Assembly (NCBI RefSeq): GCF_003287935.1
Contig: NZ_CP030287.1
Location: forward strand, 8,312,484-8,376,483
Origin: Streptomyces sp. ICC1
GTDB lineage: Bacteria; Actinomycetota; Actinomycetes; Streptomycetales; Streptomycetaceae
Length of the DNA stretch: 64,000 nt
Direction of reading: 5' to 3'
Program-made: the position numbers and the translations under genes
The notes under the pieces: generated by a model
Told to the model about the DNA's origin: nothing
Seen by the model: only the letters and a program-made list of their open reading frames with translations
Database searches by the model: none
Shown: piece after piece, positions 8,514 to 16,492 of the stretch
Layout of the letters: every line of letters begins with the position of its first letter
Position numbering within the stretch: position 1 is the first letter of the stretch

Positions 8514-9245
8514 GTGGCCGGGCCTGTCCGTGTGCGCAGGCTCACCGACCAAGAGGGGCAACGGCTGCAGCAGATCGTGCGCCGAGGCAGCACGAGTTCG
8601 GTGCGCTATCGGCGCGCGATGATGCTGCTGGCTTCGGCCGGCGGGAACCGCGTCCCGGTGATTGCTCAGCTGGTCCAGGCCGACGAGGACACCGTCCGGG
8701 ACGTGATCCACCGGTTCAACGAGATCGGCCTGGCCTGCCTGGACCCTCAGTGGGCGGGAGGCCGTCCCCGCCTGCTCAGCACTGACGACGAGGCCTTCGT
8801 CATCGAGACGGCCACCACCCGCCCGGTCAAGCTCGGCCAGCCTTTCACCCGCTGGTCACTGCGTAAACTCGCCGCCTACCTGCGCAAAGTCCACATCCGG
8901 ACCATACGCGACGGCCGCGAGGCATTACGCCGCCTCCTCGCCCGCCGTGGCGTCGCCTTCCAACGCACCAAGACGTGGAAGGCGTCACCCGACCCGGACC
9001 GCGAAACGAAACTGGACCGGATCGAGGAAGCCTTGGACCGCTTCCCTGACCGGGTCTTCGCGTTCGACGAATTCGGCCCCCTCGGGATCCGGCCCACCGC
9101 AGGCTCGGGCTGGGCCGGCCAGGGCCACCCCGACCGGGTGCCCGCTACCTATCACCGCACCCACGGGGTGCGCTACTTACACGGCTGCTACTCCGTCGGG
9201 AGCGACACCTTGGGGGTATCAACCGCCGCAAGAAAGGTGCCGTGA
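8514..9245 (+). CDS. IS630-type transposase, N-terminal part (frameshifted)
   Basis: The frame encodes helix-turn-helix DNA-binding domains followed by the first catalytic aspartate in FAFDEFGPLG (about residue 185 from GTG 8514). GTG 8514 follows GGAGG at a short distance; earlier GTG codons are possible. The frame departs from the family at VGSDTLG and stops at 9243-9245. A shift of minus one in the GGGGG run at 9212-9216 joins it to the second frame and restores the expected transposase sequence. Either programmed slippage or a single-base deletion would explain this. Confidence 0.85.
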   Translation: MAGPVRVRRLTDQEGQRLQQIVRRGSTSSVRYRRAMMLLASAGGNRVPVIAQLVQADEDTVRDVIHRFNEIGLACLDPQWAGGRPRLLSTDDEAFVIETATTRPVKLGQPFTRWSLRKLAAYLRKVHIRTIRDGREALRRLLARRGVAFQRTKTWKASPDPDRETKLDRIEEALDRFPDRVFAFDEFGPLGIRPTAGSGWAGQGHPDRVPATYHRTHGVRYLHGCYSVGSDTLGVSTAARKVP

Positions 9246-9628
9246 ACCCGCTGGCCGCCCTGAAGTCGATCCGCGCCGCCCGGCCCGACGGAGCCCCGAT
9301 CTACGTGATCATGGACAACCTGTCCGCCCACAAGGGCAGCGACACCCGCCGCTGGGCGGAGAAGAACAAGGTCGAACTGTGCTTCACCCCGACCTGCGCC
9401 TCCTGGGCCAACCCGATCGAAGCCCACTTCGGACCACTGCGACAGTTCACCAACTCCAATCACCCGAACCACACCGTCCAGACCCGGGCCCTGCACGCCT
9501 ACCTGCGGTGGCGCAACGCCAACGCCCGCCACCGAGACGTCCTGGCCGCCGAACGCAAGGAACGCGCCCGCATCCGAAGCGAGAAGGGCATTCGCTGGGG
9601 CGGACGACCACTCGGCCAGGCGGCCTGA
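9242..9628 (+). CDS. IS630-type transposase, C-terminal part with DDE residues
   Basis: This frame carries the second and third catalytic acids: Asp25 in IYVIMDNLSAHK and Glu60 in WANPIEAHF, the hallmarks of the IS630/Tc1-mariner DDE domain. Its GTG overlaps the stop of the first frame (GTGA at 9242-9245). Homology to the family begins upstream of this start, in the stretch INRRKKGAVN, so the natural product is a fusion with the first frame and not an independent protein. The C-terminal tail is basic. Confidence 0.85.
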   Translation: MNPLAALKSIRAARPDGAPIYVIMDNLSAHKGSDTRRWAEKNKVELCFTPTCASWANPIEAHFGPLRQFTNSNHPNHTVQTRALHAYLRWRNANARHRDVLAAERKERARIRSEKGIRWGGRPLGQAA

Positions 9629-9634
9629 GACGTC

Positions 9635-10129
9635 TCAGGGCTCTTGCTGCCCAGGTCGCCACACGTACCGGATGTCCGGCTCGCGTTCCTCGTTGCGGTA
9701 ACCGTCGGTGCACTCAGCAGCGGCGAAGCTGTGCCGCTCGTAGAAGCGCCGCGCCGACTCGTTGACCTGGAACGTCCACAGCGCCAACCCGGCCGGACGA
9801 CATTGCTTCGCCTGGTGCACCAGGCGGCCGCCGATCCCCCGGCCCTGCCAGGCGGGATCAAGATAGAGCTGGTCCAGGTCTTCGCCGTCCAGCACCATCA
9901 TCCCGACCACCGAACCTTCGACTGTCGCCACCCACGTCTCGAGGTCGGGCACCACCACTTCCCCGAACCAGGACCGGACCTGGTCGTCCGTATGCGCTCG
10001 GCGCACGCTCGGAAGCGCCGCCGTGAAGGAACGCAGCCAGACCTCGGCCACCGCGGCAGCGTCGGACTCGACCGCTCGACGGACGACAAAGTTGTTGCTC
10101 TCCACAGCGACGCATGATCGCAGACACAC
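9635..10129 (-). CDS. GNAT N-acetyltransferase, passenger gene inside the element
   Basis: This roughly 164-residue protein is a complete GNAT-fold acetyltransferase. It has VRRAVESDAAAVAEVW at the N-terminus, the acetyl-CoA site LYLDPAWQGRGIGGRLV (Q/RxxGxG/A motif) and NESARRFYERHSF near the end. It lies convergent to the transposase gene, whose stop is six bases away, and both are enclosed by the terminal repeats, so it would move with the element. The start is uncertain: GTG 10129 or GTG 10105, neither with a clear ribosome site. The substrate is unknown; GNATs acetylate antibiotics, amines or proteins. Confidence 0.8.
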   Translation of the reverse strand: MCLRSCVAVESNNFVVRRAVESDAAAVAEVWLRSFTAALPSVRRAHTDDQVRSWFGEVVVPDLETWVATVEGSVVGMMVLDGEDLDQLYLDPAWQGRGIGGRLVHQAKQCRPAGLALWTFQVNESARRFYERHSFAAAECTDGYRNEEREPDIRYVWRPGQQEP

Positions 10130-10198
10130 GATGCGGCCGCATCCGACTTCTCCACGACGCTCGGACCGGAATCCGGTGAACCTATGCGGTCAGAGCAC

Positions 10199-10605
10199 TA
10201 GCCCCCGAACTCGGCCCCGCCGCCGTGGCCGGCTGGCCCCAGGCCGCGGCCCGGCTGGGCGCGGACGGCACCGCCGCCGCCGGCTACCTGCGCTCCCACC
10301 CCGAACGCGTCCCCGACGTGCAGTCCGTGGCCGGCGCCACCGCGAACGGCCCATCCGAGCAGGGTCGCCGTCAGCCGGCCGTCCGACCTCCTCACGGCAC
10401 GCGGCGAGGCGAAGCGCGCGCTCAGCGGGCTGGCCCTCGCACTCGCCGCGGCTACGCCCTCGCCCAGGGCCGGCCGCCCTCCATCACGCTCCACACCGTC
10501 GCCGCCTGCCCGCTCGTCTCCGTGCTGGTGGCCGCCGTCGCCGGAATCCACCCGGCCTTGCGCGCGGCCGGGGCGTCCCCCACGGACGCCCTGCGATCGG
10601 CCTGA
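10199..10605 (+). pseudogene. ABC transporter FtsX-type permease remnant, right part
   Basis: Downstream of the element the permease sequence resumes with ALAPELGPAAVAGWPQAAARL and VPDVQSV. SDLLTARGEAKRALSGLALA follows in a different frame, and then the membrane end SVLVAAVAGIHPALRAA closing at TGA 10603-10605. The final motif PALRAAxxxPxDALR is the classic C-terminus of FtsX/MacB permeases. At least one frameshift and an internal loss show the gene was decaying independently of the insertion. Confidence 0.65.
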
Positions 10606-10723
10606 GGAACGGACCGGGGGCCACAGGCCGTCCTCCGGGCCGCGCGCTCCGGCGCGGCTGGCCGGCCGGCCGGTCAGCGTCTCGCGGACGCGGCGCGGAG
10701 GACGGCCTCCTCGGTCTCCCGGC

Positions 10724-11116
10724 TCAGGCCTGGGTCGGGTCCTCGGGGATCGGGTGCACCTCTACGGGGTCGTTGGAGGGCTTCCCGCCCGCGCCGGGGC
10801 ACGCCGACGCCCGGGCGGCGATCTCCAGGGCCCGGTCCTCGCTCTTGACGTCGACCACCCAGTACCCGGCCAGGATGTGCCCCTCCTGGGCCGGCCCGTC
10901 CGTCACCTGCGGACGCCCGTCGCTTCCGGCACGCACCGTCTTGACCAGCGAGGGGCCGCCGAGGCCCTGCCCCTCGACCCACTCGCCGGCGGCGGTGAGG
11001 TCATCGTTGAGGGCGCCCATGTGGGCGAACATGGCCTCCATGTCGTCCTTGGAGTACGCCGTCATGATGGCGTCCCACTGATCGGCCGGCACGTTCATCT
11101 GGATCATGTACTTCAT
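10724..11116 (-). CDS. YCII-related (DGPF) domain protein
   Basis: This small cytoplasmic protein has the YCII/DGPF fold: MKYMIQMNV opening strand, the TDGPAQEGHILAGYWVVDV core that gives the family its name, and a helical end. Such proteins often sit beside ECF sigma factors, although none is present here. ATG at 11116 is preferred over the ATG nine bases upstream because GGGTGAGG lies at a good distance. The protein ends DPTQA; a second frame in the same direction continues as RETEEAVLRAASARR, which may indicate a lost frame or chance. Confidence 0.8.
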   Translation of the reverse strand: MKYMIQMNVPADQWDAIMTAYSKDDMEAMFAHMGALNDDLTAAGEWVEGQGLGGPSLVKTVRAGSDGRPQVTDGPAQEGHILAGYWVVDVKSEDRALEIAARASACPGAGGKPSNDPVEVHPIPEDPTQA

Positions 11117-11323
11117 GTTCCTCACCCTTCCGGGGCGGCTGCTGGGCTTCTCCGACTTCTCGGCTTCTCGGCCTCTCGGGCCTACGAAGGGGTAGACAGC
11201 CGGGCGCCGCGAAACTCATCGGCTTTCCCGCCATCACATCACCGGGAGCGGCCGAGGGGGTCTTCTCGTGGGTGTCCTCGGCGCCGGATGGCGGGGGAAA
11301 GGCCGGCGCGGGAGGCTTGAGGC

Positions 11324-12268
11324 ATGCGATGGCGTGTGCCAGGTGCGGTGGCGGCTGTGGTGGCCGCCGTCCTGCTGGTGGCCACCACAGCCGCCACCCC
11401 GCCGCCGGGCGGGGGCGACACCGAGCAGCGGGTGGACATCGGCGGCGGGCGGAGCCTGTACCTGCGGTGCTCGGGCTCCGGGAGCCCGAGCGTGGTGCTG
11501 CTGGCCGGGCTGCACGAGGCCTCCGACCCGTGGTCGCTGACCGACACCGCCCCGCCCGTGCCGAAGGCCCCGGCGGTGCTGCCGGGAGTGGCCGCGTTCA
11601 CCCGGGTCTGCACCTACGACCGGCCGGGCACCATCCGCTACACGCAGCCACCCGAGCTCACCGACCGCAGCACACCCGTACGGGGGACCCGGGCCCTGCC
11701 CGACATGGTCGAGGACCTGGACCGGGTGCTGACGGCCGGGCACGTACCCGGCCCGTACCTGCTGGTGGGGCACTCCTTCGGCGGGATGCTCGCGCTGCGG
11801 TACGCCCAGGAGCATCCGGAGCGCACGCGCGGGCTGGTCCTGGTCGACGCGCTGGGACCGGCCCTGAAGCCCGCGATGGGGGCGGACTGGGCGGCGTACG
11901 TCGAAGCGCTGCGGCATCCGGGTACGCCCTTCGACGCCGATCCGGACTTCGAGCAGGTCGACATCGACGGCGGGGTCACCGCCATCGACCGGGGCGGCCC
12001 GCTCCCCCCGGTCCCGGTCGCGGTGCTCAGCAAGACCGCGCCCTTCGCCGCGCCGCCCACGATGTCCAAGGACCTGCTGGCGAAGCTGGAGAAGGCGTGG
12101 CCCAAGGCCCAGCAGGCCCTGGTGGGCCTGCGCCCGCAGACCCCGCACCTGCTGGCGACCGGTAGCGACCACTACGTCCAGCTCCACGACCCGGACCTCA
12201 CGATCGCGGCGGTCCGCCTCGTCGCGGACCGGGCCACGGCCCAGCCGAAGACAACGGCAGGCATCTGA
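11324..12268 (+). CDS. secreted alpha/beta hydrolase
   Basis: The protein has 314 residues with an N-terminal signal or anchor segment (about residues 5-25). Its alpha/beta hydrolase domain has the nucleophile elbow GHSFGG with Ser151, the oxyanion region VVLLAGLHEA, and a late His in TGSDHYVQLHDP as candidate catalytic base. The start ATG follows GGGAGG. The substrate cannot be predicted; an esterase or lipase-like activity outside the membrane is likely. It stands alone, with a MarR regulator gene about 100 bases downstream on the same strand. Confidence 0.8.
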   Translation: MRWRVPGAVAAVVAAVLLVATTAATPPPGGGDTEQRVDIGGGRSLYLRCSGSGSPSVVLLAGLHEASDPWSLTDTAPPVPKAPAVLPGVAAFTRVCTYDRPGTIRYTQPPELTDRSTPVRGTRALPDMVEDLDRVLTAGHVPGPYLLVGHSFGGMLALRYAQEHPERTRGLVLVDALGPALKPAMGADWAAYVEALRHPGTPFDADPDFEQVDIDGGVTAIDRGGPLPPVPVAVLSKTAPFAAPPTMSKDLLAKLEKAWPKAQQALVGLRPQTPHLLATGSDHYVQLHDPDLTIAAVRLVADRATAQPKTTAGI

Positions 12269-12366
12269 CTCTCCGGTCTGCGATCAGCGGCGGTGAATGA
12301 TGTGACCGTACCAGATAGTTTTGTTGCAGACGATTTATTTCGGATCGACTTGTTAGGCTGGGAGGC
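12269..12366 (+). promoter_or_regulatory. AT-rich promoter region upstream of a MarR gene
   Basis: This interval is much richer in A/T than its surroundings, for example around 12309-12345 (AGATAGTTTTGTTGCAGACG and following). It ends in GGGAGG just before the ATG of the MarR gene. MarR proteins usually bind palindromes overlapping their own promoter; no perfect palindrome is evident here. Confidence 0.4.
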
Positions 12367-12846
12367 ATGACTGCCATGGCGCCCACCCGGACCGAGCCCG
12401 ACCTCTCCTTCCTCCTGGACCACACCAGCCACGTCCTGCGCACGCGGATGGCGGCGGCCCTCGCCGAGATCGGTCTCACCGCCCGCATGCACTGCGTCCT
12501 CGTGCACGCCCTGGAGGAGGAGCGCACCCAGATCCAGCTCGCCGAGATCGGCGACATGGACAAGACGACGATGGTCGTCACCGTCGACGCCCTGGAGCGG
12601 GCCGGACTCGCCGAGCGGCGGCCGTCCACCAAGGACCGCCGGGCCCGCGTCATCTTCGTCACCGAGCGGGGCGCGGCCATCGCGGGGGAGAGCGCCCGCA
12701 TCGTCGACCAGGTGCACGCCGACGCCCTCGCCTCCCTCGGGGACAAGGACCGCGCGGCCCTGCTGCACGGTCTGAAGCAGCTGGCCGGGGGCGGTCTGGA
12801 AACCCCGTCGCAGAGCCCGCGCCCGGCCCGCCGGGCCCGCCAGTAG
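12367..12846 (+). CDS. MarR family transcriptional regulator
   Basis: The 159-residue protein has a winged helix-turn-helix of the MarR type: helical dimer region LDHTSHVLRTRMAAALAEIG, recognition region IGDMDKTTMVVTVDALERAG, and the wing RRPSTKDRRARVIFVTERG. It is expected to be a ligand-responsive repressor. The N-terminus is polar and the C-terminus is Arg/Pro-rich and probably disordered. No obvious divergent target gene is present, so it may control itself or a distant gene. Confidence 0.88.
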   Translation: MTAMAPTRTEPDLSFLLDHTSHVLRTRMAAALAEIGLTARMHCVLVHALEEERTQIQLAEIGDMDKTTMVVTVDALERAGLAERRPSTKDRRARVIFVTERGAAIAGESARIVDQVHADALASLGDKDRAALLHGLKQLAGGGLETPSQSPRPARRARQ

Positions 12847-12971
12847 GGGCCCCGGCCCTCGCCCGCGTCCCCCGGATGGCCCCGTCACAGGGCCGCCGGG
12901 CGGCTTCTGGCAGACAGTGGGAAGAGGGCACTCTGCCCCAGGGGGCACCACCATGCCGGAGGCGTACGCAC

Positions 12972-13460
12972 ATGGGACTGTTCGACTTCATGAGGTCCGA
13001 CAAGAAGAAGGAACAAGCCGAGAAGGCGGCCGAGAAGGCGGCTGAGCAGGTACAACAGCAGGCCGCGGCGGCGCCCGCGCCCCCGGCCGCGATGCCCGGC
13101 GGCGCCGCCGCCAAGTACACCGACTCGGCGGCGGCCACCAAGGCGGCCGCGGAGCGCATGGCGGCCGCGGCGCCGAAGCCCGCGCCCGCACCGCCCGCCG
13201 CGCCGCCCGCGGCCCCGCGCATGACGCACACGCCCACCCCGGCCTCGGCCGCGCACAAGGCGGTGCCCGCGGCGCCGAAGCCCGCGCCCAAGGCGCAGCG
13301 CACGTACACCGTCCGCCCGGGCGACTCGCTCTCCGCGATCGCCCGCCGCGAGCTCGGCAACGAGGGCCGCTGGCGCGAGCTCTACGCCATGAACAAGGGC
13401 GTCATCGGCTCCAACCCCGACATGATCCACCCGGGCATGAAGCTCAACCTCCCCGGCTAG
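12972..13460 (+). CDS. LysM domain protein with Ala/Pro-rich linker
   Basis: This 162-residue protein starts MGLFDFMRSDKKKEQ, without a signal peptide. A Lys/Glu/Ala segment and an Ala-Pro linker of about 80 residues follow, and the C-terminus is a LysM domain (RTYTVRPGDSLSAIARREL through MIHPGMKLNLPG). LysM binds peptidoglycan or chitin, but the lack of an export signal suggests an intracellular or unconventional role, as seen for many streptomycete relatives. ATG 12972 is chosen because GGAGG lies about ten bases upstream; a longer frame reaches back without homology. A strong terminator follows. Confidence 0.8.
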   Translation: MGLFDFMRSDKKKEQAEKAAEKAAEQVQQQAAAAPAPPAAMPGGAAAKYTDSAAATKAAAERMAAAAPKPAPAPPAAPPAAPRMTHTPTPASAAHKAVPAAPKPAPKAQRTYTVRPGDSLSAIARRELGNEGRWRELYAMNKGVIGSNPDMIHPGMKLNLPG

Positions 13461-13507
13461 ATCCCCTGTCGTCGCAGGACGCAGCACGCAGAACGCGGGA
13501 AACACGA

Positions 13508-13543
13508 GAGGGGCCCGGATCCTTTCCAGGATCCGGGCCCCTC
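13508..13543. terminator. bidirectional terminator hairpin
   Basis: A perfect 16-bp stem (GAGGGGCCCGGATCCT and its complement) with a TTCC loop lies between the convergent LysM and DUF5324 genes. There is no U tract, as is usual for streptomycetes. Confidence 0.75.
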
Positions 13544-13564
13544 CCACGTGCCCCGCCGGGTGGG

Positions 13565-14338
13565 TCAGCGGTGCTTGCGCTTCGCGTCCTCCGCGTCGAT
13601 CCGGGCCTCCGCGGCCTCGGCCTCCGCTTCCAGCGCCGACGAGGGCAGCGAGCCGGGATCGGACTCCGCCCCCGCCTCGCGCTCCTTGACCGCCAGCTCG
13701 TCCTCGAAGCTCCCCTGGGCCGCCTCGTCGCGCGCCGACAGCTCGGTGGCCGCCGGCGGCTCGACGAGCCAGTCCGGGTTCGACTGCTGGTCCCACCACT
13801 TCCACGCGGCGTAGGCCCCGCCGGCCAGTACGCCGACCAGCGCGGCGCCCTTGAGCAGCCGGCCCGTGCGGGCCCGGCGCTCGTGCTTGCGGACCAGCTT
13901 CTGCACCTCCTTCGCCGACACCTGACCGCGCAGCGCCGCCAGCGTGGCCGTCGATCGCGAAGAGAGCTCCTCGGCCACCGGCTGCGCCGCCGCGAGCGCG
14001 CTCTCGATCCGCGGCTGCGTGTAGTCGGCCGCCTGGCGAACCGCCCGGCGGGACTGCTTCACCGCGTTCACCGCGGCCCGGTCGACGTTCGGCGGCACGT
14101 GCGTGCGCGCCGCTCTGATCCGGGGCTGCACATGGCAGCCGTAGGTGGTGCGGGCCTGCCGGGCGGCCGCGTCGGCCGCGGACGACACCTTCGGCGCCAG
14201 TCGCTCATTTGCCTCTTGGGCGTAGTGCACCGCTGCATCCTTGGCGGATTCTGCGTACGGTGCCACCACTTCCGCTGCGTGCAGGAAACTCTCCCTGGCA
14301 CTTTCGGCTGCCAGGCGCACGCTTTCCTTGCGGGTCAC
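13565..14338 (-). CDS. DUF5324 family protein
   Basis: This protein of about 257 residues matches the DUF5324 family, found next to cyclophilin and rhomboid genes near the streptomycete origin. It is mostly helical with repeated Ala-rich heptads (TRKESVRLAAESARES onward), has one membrane segment around LLKGAALVGVLAGGAYAAWKWW, and then an acidic tail ending KRKHR. GTG 14338 is preceded by GAGGAGGAG at the proper distance; an upstream ATG would add nine residues. Function is unknown. Confidence 0.8.
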   Translation of the reverse strand: MTRKESVRLAAESARESFLHAAEVVAPYAESAKDAAVHYAQEANERLAPKVSSAADAAARQARTTYGCHVQPRIRAARTHVPPNVDRAAVNAVKQSRRAVRQAADYTQPRIESALAAAQPVAEELSSRSTATLAALRGQVSAKEVQKLVRKHERRARTGRLLKGAALVGVLAGGAYAAWKWWDQQSNPDWLVEPPAATELSARDEAAQGSFEDELAVKEREAGAESDPGSLPSSALEAEAEAAEARIDAEDAKRKHR

Positions 14339-14523
14339 GGGATCCTCCTCCTCGGTGGCGGACACAGTTCACCTTTCCACCCTTTGTCGGATCATGCCTC
14401 CCATACCGCTGACCGGCATGCGCGACAGGGCATACGAGTGGACGATTTCAGTCCCGTGCGGCCCTCCGTGGGAGGATCTGGAACCGACAGTGATGACCAG
14501 TGATGACTAGGGAAGGCAGATCC

Positions 14524-15051
14524 GTGGCCGAGAAGCTCTACGCCACCCTGAAGACCAGCCACGGCGACATCGAGATCGAGCTGCTGGAGAACTTCGCTCC
14601 GAAGACCGTGCGCAACTTCGTGGAACTGGCCACCGGCGCCCGCGAGTGGACGCGCCCCACGGACGGCCAGAAGACCACGGACCCGCTCTACGACGGCACC
14701 GTCTTCCACCGCGTGATCAGCGGGTTCATGATCCAGGGCGGCGACCCGCTCGGCAACGGCACCGGCGGCCCGGGCTACCAGTTCGCCGACGAGTTCCACC
14801 CCGACCTGGCCTTCACCAAGCCGTACCTGCTCGCGATGGCCAATGCCGGCCCGAACACCAACGGCTCGCAGTTCTTCATCACCGTGGCCCCCACCGCCTG
14901 GCTGACGCGCAAGCACACCATCTTCGGCGAGGTCGCCGACGAGGCCAGCCGGAAGATCGTGAAGACGATCGCCGCCGGCGCCACCAACCCGCGCACCGAG
15001 CGCCCCCTCGACGACGTGGTCATCCAGTCCGTCGTCGTGCACAAGGGCTGA
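14524..15051 (+). CDS. cyclophilin-type peptidyl-prolyl cis-trans isomerase
   Basis: This 175-residue cytosolic cyclophilin catalyses prolyl isomerisation. Characteristic motifs are FHRVISGFMIQGGDP (with the catalytic Arg), GPGYQFADEF, LAMANAGPNTNGSQFFIT and the late HTIFGEV. There is no signal sequence. GTG 14524 follows GGAAGGCAG and gives the usual N-terminus AEKLYATLKTSHGDIEIE; an ATG at 14500 would add eight residues. It is followed by the rhomboid gene on the same strand. Confidence 0.92.
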   Translation: MAEKLYATLKTSHGDIEIELLENFAPKTVRNFVELATGAREWTRPTDGQKTTDPLYDGTVFHRVISGFMIQGGDPLGNGTGGPGYQFADEFHPDLAFTKPYLLAMANAGPNTNGSQFFITVAPTAWLTRKHTIFGEVADEASRKIVKTIAAGATNPRTERPLDDVVIQSVVVHKG

Positions 15052-15158
15052 CCCGGAGCCCGGGAACCTTTCGCATCCGCCCGTCCGTACTCGATGCGTA
15101 CCGGACGGGCGCGGCGGATCCGCCGCCCCGCCGCCGACCGAGGGCACCGAGGGGACCG

Positions 15159-16043
15159 ATGGACACCGAGCGTCTTCCGGGCTGCTACCGCCACCCGGAC
15201 CGCGAGACCGGGATCAGCTGCACGCGCTGCGAGCGGCCGATCTGCCCCGCGTGCATGATCAGCGCCTCGGTCGGCTTCCAGTGCCCCGCGTGCGTCCGCG
15301 GGGGCTCGGGCACCGGCCGCGGGCCCGCCGCCAACGCCCCGCGGACCATCGCGGGCGGGGTGGTCGCCGCCGATCCGCACCTGGTCACCAAGATCATGAT
15401 CGGGATCAACGCGGCGGTGTTCCTCGCGGCCGCGGCCCTGCCCGCCCTGCCGCTCGACCTGGGGCTGATCGCCCATCTGAGGCGGGTGTGGGGCGGGCCG
15501 CTCGAAGGCGTCGCCGCCGGTGAGTACCACCGCCTGCTGACCTCGGCGTTCCTGCACGTCGAGTGGTGGCACATCGCCGGCAACATGCTCGGCCTGTGGT
15601 TCCTCGGCTGCCCGCTGGAGCAGGCGCTGGGCCGCGTCCGCTACCTCGCCCTCTACCTGCTGTCGGCCCTGGGCGGCAGCGCCCTCGCCTATCTGCTGAG
15701 CGCGCCGGACACCATGACGTACGGCGCGTCCGGGGCGGTCTTCGGCCTGCTCGGCGCCGGCCTGGTGCTGGCCCGCCGGACGAGGGACGAGACGGGCCCG
15801 CTGGTCACCGTGCTGGTGATCATGCTGGCGCTGACCTTCGTGCCAGGGCTGTACGTGTCCTGGGAGGCCCACATCGGTGGTCTGGCCGGCGGTGCGCTGG
15901 TCGGGCTGGGCCTGCTGTGGCCCGCCACGGGCCACAGCACGCGGCATCGCAAACTCGTCCAGTGGGGCACCTGTGCGGCGGTGTTCCTGCTGGCGGCAGC
16001 CGTGATCGCGGTCCGGACGGCCGGACTTCCCGCACTCACCTGA
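15159..16043 (+). CDS. rhomboid family intramembrane serine protease
   Basis: This 294-residue protein begins with a cysteine-rich B-box-like zinc motif (CYRHPDRETGISCTRCERPI and CPACM, CPACV), followed by a rhomboid domain with six or seven membrane helices. The catalytic Ser lies in YGASGAVFG, the partner His in EAHIGG, and the conserved HIAGNMLGLWFLG loop is present. It would cleave membrane proteins within the bilayer. The zinc-motif-plus-rhomboid layout is normal for actinobacteria. It lies 107 bases downstream of the cyclophilin gene and converges on crgA. Confidence 0.92.
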   Translation: MDTERLPGCYRHPDRETGISCTRCERPICPACMISASVGFQCPACVRGGSGTGRGPAANAPRTIAGGVVAADPHLVTKIMIGINAAVFLAAAALPALPLDLGLIAHLRRVWGGPLEGVAAGEYHRLLTSAFLHVEWWHIAGNMLGLWFLGCPLEQALGRVRYLALYLLSALGGSALAYLLSAPDTMTYGASGAVFGLLGAGLVLARRTRDETGPLVTVLVIMLALTFVPGLYVSWEAHIGGLAGGALVGLGLLWPATGHSTRHRKLVQWGTCAAVFLLAAAVIAVRTAGLPALT

Positions 16044-16058
16044 TCACACCGGCGTCAA

Positions 16059-16125
16059 CTCTCCACAGAGTTATCCACAGATCTTCTGTCTTTTCCTCAG
16101 GTGTGGATGACGCTGTGGATAACTC
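16059..16125. promoter_or_regulatory. DnaA-box cluster arranged as a dyad
   Basis: Two perfect consensus DnaA boxes face each other: TTATCCACA at 16071-16079 and its reverse complement TGTGGATAA at 16114-16122. They are the cores of a perfect 13-bp inverted repeat (GAGTTATCCACAG at 16068-16080 and 16113-16125). TGTGGATGA at 16102-16110 and CTCTCCACA at 16059-16067 are near matches. The site lies between convergent genes, so it could also act as a terminator stem. Confidence 0.7.
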
Positions 16126-16146
16126 ATGGGGAGAGCTTGCGCGCAG

Positions 16147-16401
16147 CTACTTCCACTGCGTGGAGACACCGAATCCCGCGGCGATGAAGCCGAAACCGAC
16201 CACGATGTTCCAATTTCCGAGGGCTTCCACCGGAAGCTGGGTCTCGGACAGGTAAAACACGACGATCCACGCCAGGCCGACCAGGAAGAACGCCAGCATG
16301 ACCGGAGCGACCCAGTTGCGGTTCGTCAGCTTGATCGCCTGTGGCGTCCGCGTGGGCGGAGGGGTGTAGTCGTCCTTCTTGCGGATACGTGACTTCGGCA
16401 C
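16147..16401 (-). CDS. crgA: cell division protein CrgA
   Basis: This 84-residue protein has the CrgA layout: a basic N-terminus ([16 protein letters not shown]), then two membrane segments ([21 protein letters not shown] and [16 protein letters not shown]) and a short tail. CrgA is a membrane protein of actinobacteria that coordinates FtsZ-ring placement with septal peptidoglycan synthesis. Its position beside DUF881, sortase and rhomboid genes is the standard streptomycete arrangement near oriC. It is divergent from the DUF881 gene. Confidence 0.95.
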   Translation of the reverse strand: MPKSRIRKKDDYTPPPTRTPQAIKLTNRNWVAPVMLAFFLVGLAWIVVFYLSETQLPVEALGNWNIVVGFGFIAAGFGVSTQWK

Positions 16402-16492
16402 GAGGGGCTCTCCTGTCGATGCGCTGGGGACCTTGCCTGCCCCGGGCGTCCGTTAGCGTAGTGGACCTGTGGCGTTGAAGGAGAAGGGTACG
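16402..16492. promoter_or_regulatory. divergent promoter region, crgA / DUF881
   Basis: This is a short shared upstream region between two outward-facing genes. It ends on the right in GGAGAAGGG (16480-16488), the ribosome site for the TTG start at 16493. On the crgA side AGGAGAG lies just upstream of the ATG. No clear -10/-35 pair was identified. Confidence 0.4.

Larger units (their letters stand above)
8430..10198. mobile_element. IS630-type insertion element carrying an acetyltransferase gene
   Basis: The element is 1769 bp and sits at a TA dinucleotide inside CTAG; TA is found on both sides (8428-8429 and 10199-10200), as expected for IS630/mariner-type TA duplication. The outer 27 bases form imperfect inverted repeats with four mismatches: GTGCTGTGACCTCATAGGTT on the left and, reverse complemented, GTGCTCTGACCGCATAGGTT on the right. 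It encodes a DDE transposase in two frames and, on the other strand, a GNAT protein. It is about 600 bp longer than a plain IS630 because of the second gene. Confidence 0.9.
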
